A stretch of 28,059 nucleotides of DNA. Origin: Bacillota bacterium (GTDB taxonomy: Bacteria > Bacillota > Clostridia > Acetivibrionales > DSM-1351). Of the stretch, positions 7,233 to 14,438 are shown piece by piece. The notes under the pieces were generated by a model. It was not told the origin of the DNA. It searched no databases and saw only the letters and a program-made list of their open reading frames with translations. The DNA lies in the NCBI GenBank assembly GCA_023441625.1, contig JAEZOA010000063.1, positions 1 through 28,059 on the forward strand, read 5' to 3'. Within the stretch, counting starts at the first letter, position 1. Every line of letters begins with the position of its first letter. A program made the translations under genes and the position numbers.

Positions 7233-8495
7233 TCATCCCAACTGTTCTGGACCTGCAATTTTACCTAAGACTGCAGATGCTGCCGCAACAGCTGGACTTG
7301 CCAAGTAAACTTCACTCTCTGGGTGTCCCATACGCCCTACAAAGTTTCTGTTAGTTGTGGATACTGCTCTTTCGCCCTTTGCCAAGATTCCCATATGTCC
7401 CCCAAGGCAAGGTCCACAGGTAGGTGTACTTACAGCGGCCCCTGCATCTATAAATATATCAAATAAGCCTTCATTCATAGCCTGTTTCCAAATCTTTTGA
7501 GTTGCTGGAATAATAATACACCGTACATCAGCATGAACTTTTTTGCCCTTCAATACCTCCGCAGCAATTCTCATATCCTCAATTCTACCGTTTGTACAAG
7601 AACCAATTACTACTTGATCTATTTTGATATCACCTACATTATCTATTGTACGAGCATTTTCAGGAAGGTGTGGGAATGCAACAGTTGGTTTGATAGAAGC
7701 TAAATCAATTTCATATACTTCTGAGTAATCTGCATCTTCATCTGCTCTATAGATTTTATATGCCCTTAATGAGTGTTCTTTAACATACGCCTCAGTCTTT
7801 TCATCAACCTCAAATATTCCATTCTTTGCTCCTGCCTCAATTGCCATGTTTGCCATAGTAAATCTGTCATCCATAGAGAGTTCATGCGCACCCTCCCCTG
7901 TGAATTCCATTGATTTATATAATGCTCCATCAACACCAATCATACCAATAATGTGAAGAATTACGTCCTTACCGCCAACCCATTTATGGGGTTTTCCCTT
8001 TAGGACGAATTTGATTGCTTCTGGCACCTTAAACCAGGCCTCTCCCGTTGCCATTCCAGCCGCCATATCAGTACTTCCTATTCCTGTGGAAAATGCGCCC
8101 AAGGCTCCATAGGTACAGGTATGTGAGTCAGCACCTATAACCACATCACCAGGTACTACCAACCCTCTTTCTGGAAGCAATGCATGTTCAACGCCCATCT
8201 GCCCCACTTCAAAGAAGTTTACAATTCCCATTTTCTTGGAAAACTCTCTACAGGTCTTAACCTGCTCTGCAGATTTTATGTCCTTGTTTGGTGTAAAGTG
8301 GTCAGGTACAATCGCTATTTTATTAATATCAAATACGCTGTTCAAGCCCATCTTTTCAAATTCCTTAATAGCCACTGGCGAGGTTATGTCATTCCCCAAA
8401 ACCATATCAAGCTTTGCCATAATAAGCTGCCCCGGCTTCACCGAATCCAAACCTGCATGAGCTGCAAGTATTTTTTGTGTCATTGTCATCCCCAT
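7233..8495 (-). CDS. leuC: 3-isopropylmalate dehydratase, large subunit
   Basis: A 420-residue aconitase-family subunit carrying the 4Fe-4S cluster. Cluster cysteines are in VIGSCTNGRIEDMR and in PTCGPCLGG; the substrate loop GADSHTCTYGALGAFSTGIGSTD is intact. I start it at the ATG at 8495 (MGMTMTQKILAAHAG), 5 bases after GGAGG. A longer in-frame reading from 8525 would add ten residues encoded by the overlapping leader and is unlikely. The start codon lies one base after the stop of a 30-codon leader ORF, and its GGAGG lies in a perfect 9-bp pairing with that leader, so translation is probably coupled or regulated. It is the first enzyme gene of leuCDB. Confidence 0.97.
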   Translation of the reverse strand: MGMTMTQKILAAHAGLDSVKPGQLIMAKLDMVLGNDITSPVAIKEFEKMGLNSVFDINKIAIVPDHFTPNKDIKSAEQVKTCREFSKKMGIVNFFEVGQMGVEHALLPERGLVVPGDVVIGADSHTCTYGALGAFSTGIGSTDMAAGMATGEAWFKVPEAIKFVLKGKPHKWVGGKDVILHIIGMIGVDGALYKSMEFTGEGAHELSMDDRFTMANMAIEAGAKNGIFEVDEKTEAYVKEHSLRAYKIYRADEDADYSEVYEIDLASIKPTVAFPHLPENARTIDNVGDIKIDQVVIGSCTNGRIEDMRIAAEVLKGKKVHADVRCIIIPATQKIWKQAMNEGLFDIFIDAGAAVSTPTCGPCLGGHMGILAKGERAVSTTNRNFVGRMGHPESEVYLASPAVAAASAVLGKIAGPEQLG

Positions 8496-8496
8496 A

Positions 8497-8589
8497 TTAA
8501 CCTCCATGCCCACATTTGGGCTCAAATAGTAATGAAAAAATTACATGGAGGTCGCGGTTTATTTTTGTTTTGTAGCTTCTATTTTTCAC
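8497..8589 (-). CDS. Putative leucine-operon leader peptide, 30 codons
   Basis: AGGAGG (8595-8600) followed after 5 bases by GTG opens a 30-codon frame ending in TAA one base before the leuC ATG. Codons 14-21 read L-H-V-I-F-S-L-L: five of eight are branched-chain residues, as expected for a leader that senses Leu/Val/Ile-tRNA charging. Leu14 is CTC, usually rare in AT-rich clostridia. Codons 13-15 contain ACCTCCATG, the exact complement of the leuC ribosome-binding region. A ribosome paused here would keep the leuC site open. I see no U-rich intrinsic terminator, so control would be on translation initiation. Expression and function are inferred. Confidence 0.55.
   Translation of the reverse strand: MKNRSYKTKINRDLHVIFSLLFEPKCGHGG
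8500..8552 (-). promoter_or_regulatory. leuC SD-sequestering RNA hairpin
   Basis: Plus-strand ACCTCCATG at 8500-8508 and CATGGAGGT at 8544-8552 form a perfect 9-bp inverted repeat. In the transcript this pairs the leader segment ACCUCCAUG with the GGAGG region of leuC. A smaller alternative hairpin, GCCCA/TGGGC (8508-8512 with 8517-8521), lies inside the loop. Pairing is seen in the sequence; the regulatory role is inferred. Confidence 0.6.
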
Positions 8590-8612
8590 GCTAACCTCCT
8601 ATTAAATATCAA

Positions 8613-8674
8613 AAGAACACTTTCTAGCAGTATTATTTTGAAATAATTATATAATAAGCCCAAAAAGTGTTCTT
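8613..8674 (-). promoter_or_regulatory. leuC-operon promoter flanked by inverted operator-like arms
   Basis: The minus strand has a perfect -10, TATAAT (8651-8646), but no good -35 at 17 bp. An 11-bp inverted repeat, AAGAACACTTT (8613-8623) and AAAGTGTTCTT (8664-8674), flanks it: one arm covers the -35 region, the other lies about 16-26 bases into the transcript. Each arm is itself nearly palindromic (AAAG-4-CTTT). Centres are 51 bp apart, about five helical turns. This looks like a paired operator; the regulator is unknown. Confidence 0.5.
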
Positions 8675-8697
8675 CCTGTTATTTATCGTTGTTTTAA

Positions 8698-9600
8698 TTA
8701 AATATGAATGTTTTTTGACGAGTTCCTATATTGCATAGGGGTCATCTTTATCTGTTTCTTAAACATATCGTTAAACCTTTGTTGGTTTGAAAAGCCAACA
8801 CTATGTGCTATATCCCCCACTTTTAAGTCAGTCTCCTCAAGCAGTTCACATGAACGCTTAATTCTGATGTTGAGAAGATACTGCATAGGGCTTAGTCCAG
8901 TTTCCTCTTTAAATGCCCTTGTAAAATAGCTGGGACTAAGGAAAACATATTTTGCAATATCAGTTATTGAAATCTCTCTCTCATAATTATTCAGAACAAA
9001 CTGAGTGGCTGATTGCATAAGCTCCTTGATTTTTGGACTCTTATTTTTAATGCTATTTTCCCATTCCGCTTTTAACGCTCTAGATATAAGCACGAATAAT
9101 TCCATCAGCATCAGATAATTAAGTAGGTCACTACCAATCTGGTCGCTTGACTTTTCCCTTAATATTCTATTTAGCAGTACAATAATATCATTTTTTTGAC
9201 TTACCTTCAGCTTAATGAAAGCTCCCGATTCTTTTCCGCTGACGAAGTTAATAAAATCCTCCAAGGATGTCTCAGACAGCGCATGATGAGCTTGATTCAT
9301 AAATTTAAAATAAAGCACAATGAAGTCACAGCCACCCTCAGAGTTTACATTTAGCTTGTGATGCTGATGCGGCTTTATAATAACAATGTCATTGGGACCA
9401 ACCAGAACTTTTTGATTATCAATTTCAAATGTTCCTTCACCATGCTTAATATATACCATCTCAAAGGTTTCATGGATACTAAGTCCCCTTGACCACTGGG
9501 CATCACGATAACGCTCAATAGATTTTACACTGGTAACAGGTATAAAACTTGCTGAAGCAAGCACACCTTCCCATGCCTTTGGAATTGTCGTTGTTTCCAT
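8698..9600 (-). CDS. AraC-family transcriptional regulator
   Basis: A complete 300-residue regulator. The N-terminal half has a cupin-like sensor fold (HETFEMVYIKHGEGTFEID, then GPNDIVIIKPHQHHKLN). The C-terminal region (about 195-296) has the two helix-turn-helix units of the family: ISITDIAKYVFLSPSYFTRAFKEETGLSPMQYL-type first unit and VGDIAHSVGFSNQQRFNDMFKKQIKMTPMQYR-type second unit. The ATG at 9600 has AGGAGGT 7 bases upstream. It sits between the DEAD-box helicase gene and the leuC promoter, all in one direction, with only 52 bp to the helicase stop. The leuC operator-like arms are 24 bp beyond its stop codon, so it could act there, but nothing proves this. Such regulators often sense small molecules such as sugars. 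Confidence 0.92.
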   Translation of the reverse strand: METTTIPKAWEGVLASASFIPVTSVKSIERYRDAQWSRGLSIHETFEMVYIKHGEGTFEIDNQKVLVGPNDIVIIKPHQHHKLNVNSEGGCDFIVLYFKFMNQAHHALSETSLEDFINFVSGKESGAFIKLKVSQKNDIIVLLNRILREKSSDQIGSDLLNYLMLMELFVLISRALKAEWENSIKNKSPKIKELMQSATQFVLNNYEREISITDIAKYVFLSPSYFTRAFKEETGLSPMQYLLNIRIKRSCELLEETDLKVGDIAHSVGFSNQQRFNDMFKKQIKMTPMQYRNSSKNIHI

Positions 9601-9652
9601 AGAATTTACCTCCTACTTAACCTCTATTGATTGTTTATCCAATCAGTATTTT

Positions 9653-10951
9653 CTATTTTGGTTTGCGAAATATTACTGCTTTATTATTTTTATTTTTACT
9701 TTTGCTTTCTGACGGCTTTCGCTTCTGGCTTTGTCCTACAGTCGGTTTAGTATTTTTGGGAGTCCCCATTGGCTTTCCAGTTTGTTTATTTATTGATGCT
9801 GGTTTACCCTTTCTATATTCAACAATAACACCGTCTTTCATTGACTTTGGAGTTATTGTTATATTGAGTTCCTTCTCATACTGTCTAATAAATTCAATTT
9901 CCTGTTCTGTCACTATAGATACAGTCATACCTTTATTACCACTTCTGCCTGTTCTACCTGCTCTATGCAAGTACTCCATAGACCGCTCTGGAATATCTAA
10001 ATTAAATATATGTGTTATTCCTTCAATATCAAGACCTCTGGCTGCGATATCTGTTGCTATAAGTATTTTCAGCTTTCCTGCTCTGAAATCATCCATTGTC
10101 TTTTTTCTATCTTTTTTGACGTTTGAGCCATGAATACTGTCTGCGTTTATCTTGTGGTATTTAAGCTTTTCAGTTGCCTCTTCACTGTCACTACCGCTGC
10201 CACAAAAAGCAATTGCCTTTTTAGGATCTATCATTCTCACAAGCTTTCGCAATACATCAATCTTATCCCTTTGCTCTGCAACGAAATATATATGTTCAAT
10301 TGTGTCTGGAACTCCCAGCTTTGGAGTACTCTTTATTATCAGTGGTTCCTTCATAATCAGTTTTGCTCTCTCAATTGTACGAGTAGATATGCTTGCAGAG
10401 CAAATAAGTATCTGCCTTTCCTTGAGTGTAGTCTTGATAACAGCTTTTGTGCCCTCAATATAGCTATCATCGAGTAGTCTGTCTGCTTCGTCTATAATAA
10501 TGGTTTTAATAGTATGTGCTGAAATTTTCTTCTTTTGTATTAATTCAAGTATCCTACCAGCAGTACCCACAATTATATGTGGCTTTAGCTTAAGCTTTTC
10601 AATTTGTCTAAGAATATTCACATCCCCAATGATAGGTGTAGAGGTTGCCTTTAAATCAGAATTCTGTGACAACATTTCTATTTGTCTCTCTACCTGTATA
10701 GCCAGCTCATGTGTTGGCACAAGCACAATAGCCTGCATTTCTCTCTTTTGAGTATCAAGCTTTTCAAATAAAGGAAGCAGATAAGCAAGTGTTTTACCAG
10801 TTCCAGTCTCAGACTGAATTATTAAGTCTTTGTTCTGCTTTGCCTCTGGTATAACCTTTGTCTGAATCTCAGTTGGTATTGTGATATTAACCTTCTTTAG
10901 TGCATCAATAAGTGACTTATTTAGTTGCATGGTCTCAAATAATTGTTCCAT
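9653..10951 (-). CDS. DEAD-box ATP-dependent RNA helicase
   Basis: A 432-residue two-domain helicase. Visible motifs are the Q motif (IPTEIQTKVIP), motif I (SETGTGKT, 47-54), Ia (VPTHEL), Ib (TAGR), DEAD (154-157), III (SAS), IV (AIAFC), V (ARGLDI) and VI (HRAGRTGRSG). A basic, Lys/Ser/Asn-rich tail from about residue 385 probably adds RNA affinity. It should unwind structured RNA in ribosome assembly or mRNA turnover, especially in the cold (CshA/CshB-like). Motifs Ia, Ib and III show mild substitutions (His for Arg, Ala for Pro, Ser for Thr), placing it in a divergent clade. The ATG follows AAGGAG and begins 12 bp after the ABC-F stop, so the two genes are co-transcribed. A short hairpin (9628-9645, TGATTG/CAATCA) without a U-tract lies before araC. 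Confidence 0.95.
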   Translation of the reverse strand: MEQLFETMQLNKSLIDALKKVNITIPTEIQTKVIPEAKQNKDLIIQSETGTGKTLAYLLPLFEKLDTQKREMQAIVLVPTHELAIQVERQIEMLSQNSDLKATSTPIIGDVNILRQIEKLKLKPHIIVGTAGRILELIQKKKISAHTIKTIIIDEADRLLDDSYIEGTKAVIKTTLKERQILICSASISTRTIERAKLIMKEPLIIKSTPKLGVPDTIEHIYFVAEQRDKIDVLRKLVRMIDPKKAIAFCGSGSDSEEATEKLKYHKINADSIHGSNVKKDRKKTMDDFRAGKLKILIATDIAARGLDIEGITHIFNLDIPERSMEYLHRAGRTGRSGNKGMTVSIVTEQEIEFIRQYEKELNITITPKSMKDGVIVEYRKGKPASINKQTGKPMGTPKNTKPTVGQSQKRKPSESKSKNKNNKAVIFRKPK

Positions 10952-10963
10952 TTAATCTCCTTG

Positions 10964-12898
10964 TTATTTTCCATTTTTATTTTTCTGTATTTTATCAGCC
11001 AATTCATATAAATAAGTCCATCGCCCCATTTGAAATTCTAGCTGCTCCTCCAGTTGTGCATGCTTTGCCAAAAGTTCCTGTAAGTGTTCAAAATCACTGG
11101 AAGCCTTATCTATTTCAATTTTGAGATTATCAATATCGCTCTCTAGTTTAGCTATTATATCATCTATCTCATCAAATTCCTTCTGCTCTTTAAAAGTAAA
11201 TTTGATTGGTCTCTCTTTTTGTACCTGCCTAACCTCTTTATTCAGCGAGTTACTGTCTTTATTATCCCCAGTTTGCTTTTTGACGGTATCCTGTAAATCA
11301 GTCTGTCTTAAAGTAAAATCATGATAGTCAGAATAATTTCCGGCATATTTATTTATATGACCATCACCTTCAAAGGAAAATATCTTTGTTGTAATTCTAT
11401 CTAAGAAATATCTATCATGAGATACAGTAATGACTGCACCTGGGAATTCATCAAGATAGCTTTCTAGTATAGTAAGGGTTTGAATATCCAGATCATTTGT
11501 AGGCTCATCAAGTATAAGTATATTTGGAGCTCCCATAAGTATGCTAAGTAAATATAATCTTCTCTTTTCGCCACCAGAGAGCTTAGAAATAGGAGTCCAC
11601 TGAATATTAGGCGGAAACAAAAATCTTTCCAGCATCTGAGATGCACTTATACTCCCATTTTTTGTTTCAATATGCTCTGCAACCAGCCTGATATACTCAA
11701 TTACACGGAGATTTTGATCCATATCTACATTCTCTTGAGTAAAAAAACCTATCTTTACAGTCTCTCCAATTGCAACACTGCCATAATCAGGCTTTATTTC
11801 ACCTGTAATTATTCTTAGCAGTGTAGACTTTCCTATACCATTTGGCCCAATAATACCTATTCTGTCATCCCTTAGCAGAATATAGCTAAAATCTTTTATG
11901 ATAACACTATCTCCATAAGCCTTGTTTATATTTTCAAGTTCAATAGTTTTTCTTCCTAACCTTGTTGAACCAACCTCTATTTCTATATTTTCATCCTGTA
12001 CTGGCGCACTTATATCTTGAAGCTTTTCAAATCTTTCTATTCTGGCCTTTTGCTTTGTAGAACGAGCCTGTGCACCTCTTCTAATCCATTCTAATTCAGT
12101 TCTAAGTAAACCCTGTCTCTTTCTCTCAGAAGCCTGTTCAAGTTCTTCACGCTCAGCCTTCATTTCTAAAAACTTACTGTAATTTGCCTGATAGCAATAA
12201 AGCTTTCCATTATCGAGTTCTATAATTTTATTTGCCACCCTTTCAAGGAAATACCTATCATGAGTAACCATGAGAAGTGCACCCCTTCTGGTGTTCAAGT
12301 ATTTCTCTAACCAATCAACAGAATCATTGTCTATATGGTTTGTAGGTTCATCAAGAATTAACAATTCAGTTGGATTAATTAGCGCACCTGCCATAGCAAT
12401 ACGCTTTCTCTGTCCTCCTGAGAGCGTGGCAACATCGGCATCAAAGTCAGCAATTCCCAGTTTTGTTAGTATTGTCTTAGCTTCACTTTCTATTGCCCAT
12501 GCATTTAAACTATCCATCTTGTGCATTAATTCAAGTATTTTCTTTTCTAGTTGTTTATCCTCTGGATTCTCGGTATTTTTTTTCAGCACAAGCTCATATT
12601 CACGTAATAAAACCATAATAGGCGTAGGCCCTCTAAATACCTGTTGCAGCACTGTTGTTCCTGCCTCAAATGCAGGATTCTGTTCAAGATAGCCTACTCT
12701 AACACTATTCCCTTTTATAATTCTTCCTGTATCTGTAGATTCCAAGCCTGCAATTACTTTTAAAAGCGTGCTTTTCCCCGTTCCATTAATGCCAATGAGA
12801 CCTATTTTGTCTCCTTCACCTATTCCAAACGATATATCATTAAATAGTATTTTCTCACTATAGCTTTTGGAAATTCCTTCGGCAGATAAAATATTCAA
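10964..12898 (-). CDS. ABC-F family ATPase, Uup-like
   Basis: A 644-residue soluble protein with two ABC domains and no membrane segments. Domain 1 has GINGTGKST, LSGGQRKRIAMAGAL and LLILDEPTNHID; domain 2 has GPNGIGKST, LSGGEKRRLYLLSIL and ILILDEPTNDLD. A charged linker (about 240-290) joins them. The C-terminus (about 560-640) is a coiled coil as in Uup. ABC-F proteins act on the ribosome or, for Uup, in ribosome and genome maintenance; some give antibiotic resistance. The start is a TTG at 12898, with AAGGAG 10 bases upstream and an in-frame stop just before, so no ATG start is possible. The helicase gene follows after 12 bp, a sensible pairing of two translation-related ATPases. Confidence 0.94.
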   Translation of the reverse strand: MNILSAEGISKSYSEKILFNDISFGIGEGDKIGLIGINGTGKSTLLKVIAGLESTDTGRIIKGNSVRVGYLEQNPAFEAGTTVLQQVFRGPTPIMVLLREYELVLKKNTENPEDKQLEKKILELMHKMDSLNAWAIESEAKTILTKLGIADFDADVATLSGGQRKRIAMAGALINPTELLILDEPTNHIDNDSVDWLEKYLNTRRGALLMVTHDRYFLERVANKIIELDNGKLYCYQANYSKFLEMKAEREELEQASERKRQGLLRTELEWIRRGAQARSTKQKARIERFEKLQDISAPVQDENIEIEVGSTRLGRKTIELENINKAYGDSVIIKDFSYILLRDDRIGIIGPNGIGKSTLLRIITGEIKPDYGSVAIGETVKIGFFTQENVDMDQNLRVIEYIRLVAEHIETKNGSISASQMLERFLFPPNIQWTPISKLSGGEKRRLYLLSILMGAPNILILDEPTNDLDIQTLTILESYLDEFPGAVITVSHDRYFLDRITTKIFSFEGDGHINKYAGNYSDYHDFTLRQTDLQDTVKKQTGDNKDSNSLNKEVRQVQKERPIKFTFKEQKEFDEIDDIIAKLESDIDNLKIEIDKASSDFEHLQELLAKHAQLEEQLEFQMGRWTYLYELADKIQKNKNGK

Positions 12899-12994
12899 AT
12901 TACTATTACTCCTTCATACGTTTATATAAACAGCTTTCAATGCTTAAATAGGGTAAATTTTTCACAGAGTCTTGTGCTGTGTTAATATCATATA

Positions 12995-13873
12995 TTATAT
13001 CACTCGTTTATGTCTTTTAGCAAAACCGCATTTTTTACATAGCTCTTCCACCGCTACTCTGCCAGTAAAGCCATCATATATTTTACGAGCCCTATCACTT
13101 CCAAGTATTTCACCAAGAGGTTTCTCAAATAGGTTGCCTAGTGGGATACTCCCTTCATTATCCAAACAGCAGGGCACTACTGTTCCATCAACCAGAACTC
13201 CGAATTGATCTCTAAGTCCATAGCAAAAAGCCTCTTCATCAACAATATCCCTATCTAAATCAGGCCATTCAAATTTTTGAGCAAATTGTAAAAACAAATT
13301 GTTTTTCAGCCTAATATTGTTGCACTCCTTCGAAGTTGTTAGCTGATTTAAATCTATATTAAGCCCCTGTTCTAACTTTTTTATGATATCATTATTTAGA
13401 GTATTGTTGGCTTGAATCCCTTCGCTCTCTATATTCCAGAGTCTCAACTCACAAATTATGCCCTTAGCACTCGCTTCCTTTACAAAATCAGTAGTATTAG
13501 CCATATACTCTTCAAACTTCAGTGTTCCTTCATTTACTTCAAAGCTATGCAGTGAAATACTAACCTTTCTAAGTGCAGGGGAGTTTAGTAATACATCTTT
13601 CTCTCTGCTTAGCAACGTGCCATTTGTTGTTATATTCACCTTTAGCCTCTTCTCATAGCAAATTTCTAAAAAACTTCCTATTTCGGGGTTTAAAAGAGGT
13701 TCTCCCATCAAATGAAAGTATACATAATCGGTATAGGGCCTCACTTCTTTTATAACCTGTGTAAAGTCCTCTTTTCTCATGTACTTTAACTGTCTTTTAG
13801 TTTCTGGGCAAAAATTGCAGCTTAAATTACAAATATTAGTTATCTCTATATATACCTTTTTGTATTTTTTCAT
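12995..13873 (-). CDS. Radical SAM protein with SPASM-like C-terminus
   Basis: A 292-residue enzyme. CNLSCNFC supplies the radical-SAM cluster cysteines Cys15, Cys19 and Cys22; a GEPLLNPEI segment and ITTNGTLL are further core motifs. The C-terminal third carries a SPASM-like pattern: FCYGLRDQFGVLVDGTVVPCC, then NLFEKPLGEI and ELCKKCGF, which would bind an extra 4Fe-4S cluster. Family members modify peptides or proteins, or act in cofactor synthesis. No obvious peptide substrate gene is adjacent, so the substrate is unknown. The ATG at 13873 follows AGGAG. A structured element (13942-14030) lies 68 bp upstream in the probable 5' region. The ABC-F gene follows after 96 bp. Confidence 0.9.
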   Translation of the reverse strand: MKKYKKVYIEITNICNLSCNFCPETKRQLKYMRKEDFTQVIKEVRPYTDYVYFHLMGEPLLNPEIGSFLEICYEKRLKVNITTNGTLLSREKDVLLNSPALRKVSISLHSFEVNEGTLKFEEYMANTTDFVKEASAKGIICELRLWNIESEGIQANNTLNNDIIKKLEQGLNIDLNQLTTSKECNNIRLKNNLFLQFAQKFEWPDLDRDIVDEEAFCYGLRDQFGVLVDGTVVPCCLDNEGSIPLGNLFEKPLGEILGSDRARKIYDGFTGRVAVEELCKKCGFAKRHKRVI

Positions 13874-13941
13874 TTTAACTCCTGTTTTATTTCTAATAAT
13901 ATTAAATACTATTTTACACTAAAAAGCATTACAACATAAAT

Positions 13942-14030
13942 ATAGGGCAAGTATTTAATACAATGTCTAAGCTTCAGAGTCAATAAAAACTCCCGCCGAA
14001 TCAAAGAACGCTGTTTATACCTTGCCCTAT
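13942..14030 (-). ncRNA. Structured intergenic element of unknown class
   Basis: An 89-nt unit closed by the perfect arms ATAGGGCAAG (13942-13951) and CTTGCCCTAT (14021-14030). Read on the minus strand, the closing stem extends three further pairs past a bulged G. Inside, AGCGUUC can pair with GAAGCU (one bulge), enclosing GGGAGU/ACUCU around an AU-rich loop. Three nested stems argue for a folded RNA. It sits between the coiled-coil gene and the radical SAM gene, so it could be a leader element for the latter or an independent RNA. I could not match it to a riboswitch consensus I know. The strand is assumed from neighbouring genes. Confidence 0.45.
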
Positions 14031-14050
14031 CTAGATTGTTTTCATATAAA

Positions 14051-14347
14051 TTATTTTGCAGCCTTTATAACTTTTATCTCAATGTCATGTTTATATATTT
14101 TTTCCGAAATAATATCAATTTTATTTTCTATTATATCGAGGCGATTGTTAACCTCATTACGGTTCTCCATTAAAATGTCAATCTTCTTACTTATTTCATT
14201 TTCAAACTTTATTTCTACTTTTGTAAGTCGGTTTTCTACTTTTGTAAGTCGGTTTTCTACGTTTGTAAATCGATTATCTATGTTTTTAAATTGCAACGAG
14301 AAATCAGCATACATTTTGGTGAGCAGCTCAAATGTTTCATCTTTCAT
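14051..14347 (-). CDS. Small coiled-coil protein
   Basis: A 98-residue, highly charged protein starting MKDETFELLTKMY. I use the ATG at 14347 rather than the TTG at 14356 because GGGGGG sits 10 bases before it and similar small clostridial proteins begin in this way. From about residue 22 to the end it is one long heptad coiled coil; NRLTKVE repeats twice exactly and again imperfectly. It has no membrane segment or signal peptide. Proteins of this type are widespread in clostridia with no known function; an oligomeric scaffold or binding role is only a guess. It lies just downstream of the Tad-like operon but probably has its own promoter, an extended -10 at 14374-14382. Confidence 0.7.
   Translation of the reverse strand: MKDETFELLTKMYADFSLQFKNIDNRFTNVENRLTKVENRLTKVEIKFENEISKKIDILMENRNEVNNRLDIIENKIDIISEKIYKHDIEIKVIKAAK
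14213..14275. repeat. 21-bp tandem coding repeat (three units)
   Basis: Units at 14213-14233 and 14234-14254 are identical; 14255-14275 differs at three positions, and 14276-14296 is a more decayed fourth unit. Each unit encodes one heptad of the coiled coil, so copy-number change would lengthen or shorten the rod without a frameshift. Confidence 0.9.
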
Positions 14348-14373
14348 TATTCTCAAGCCCCCCTCTCTAAATT

Positions 14374-14382
14374 ATTATATCA
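14374..14382 (-). promoter_or_regulatory. Extended -10 promoter for the coiled-coil gene
   Basis: The minus strand reads TGATATAAT, an extended -10 (TGnTATAAT), ending 26 bp before the chosen ATG. No convincing -35 is present, as is common for extended -10 promoters. Confidence 0.5.
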
Positions 14383-14438
14383 TAGAAAACATATAAATAA
14401 ATACCTCTATTTTCTAGCAAAAATCTCTATCATATTAG

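Noticed and set aside
8496..8700. T-box or intrinsic-terminator attenuator before leuC
   Set aside because: No T-box sequence, specifier structure or hairpin followed by a U-tract; the leader ORF and anti-SD pairing fit better.
9628..9645. Terminator between the helicase and araC genes
   Set aside because: Only a 6-bp stem and no U-tract.
12270..12692. Plus-strand frame of 140 codons
   Set aside because: Antisense to the first ABC domain with intact Walker motifs; no start signal of its own.
12905..12920. Mini-ORF ATG-AAG-GAG-TAA before the ABC-F start
   Set aside because: It is simply the SD sequence of the TTG start read as codons.
13942..14030. c-di-GMP-I riboswitch, suggested by GGGCAA
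   Set aside because: The GACGCAAAGC-type core and the tetraloop receptor arms are absent.
14213..14296. CRISPR-like short repeats
   Set aside because: Units are adjacent without spacers and encode coiled-coil heptads.
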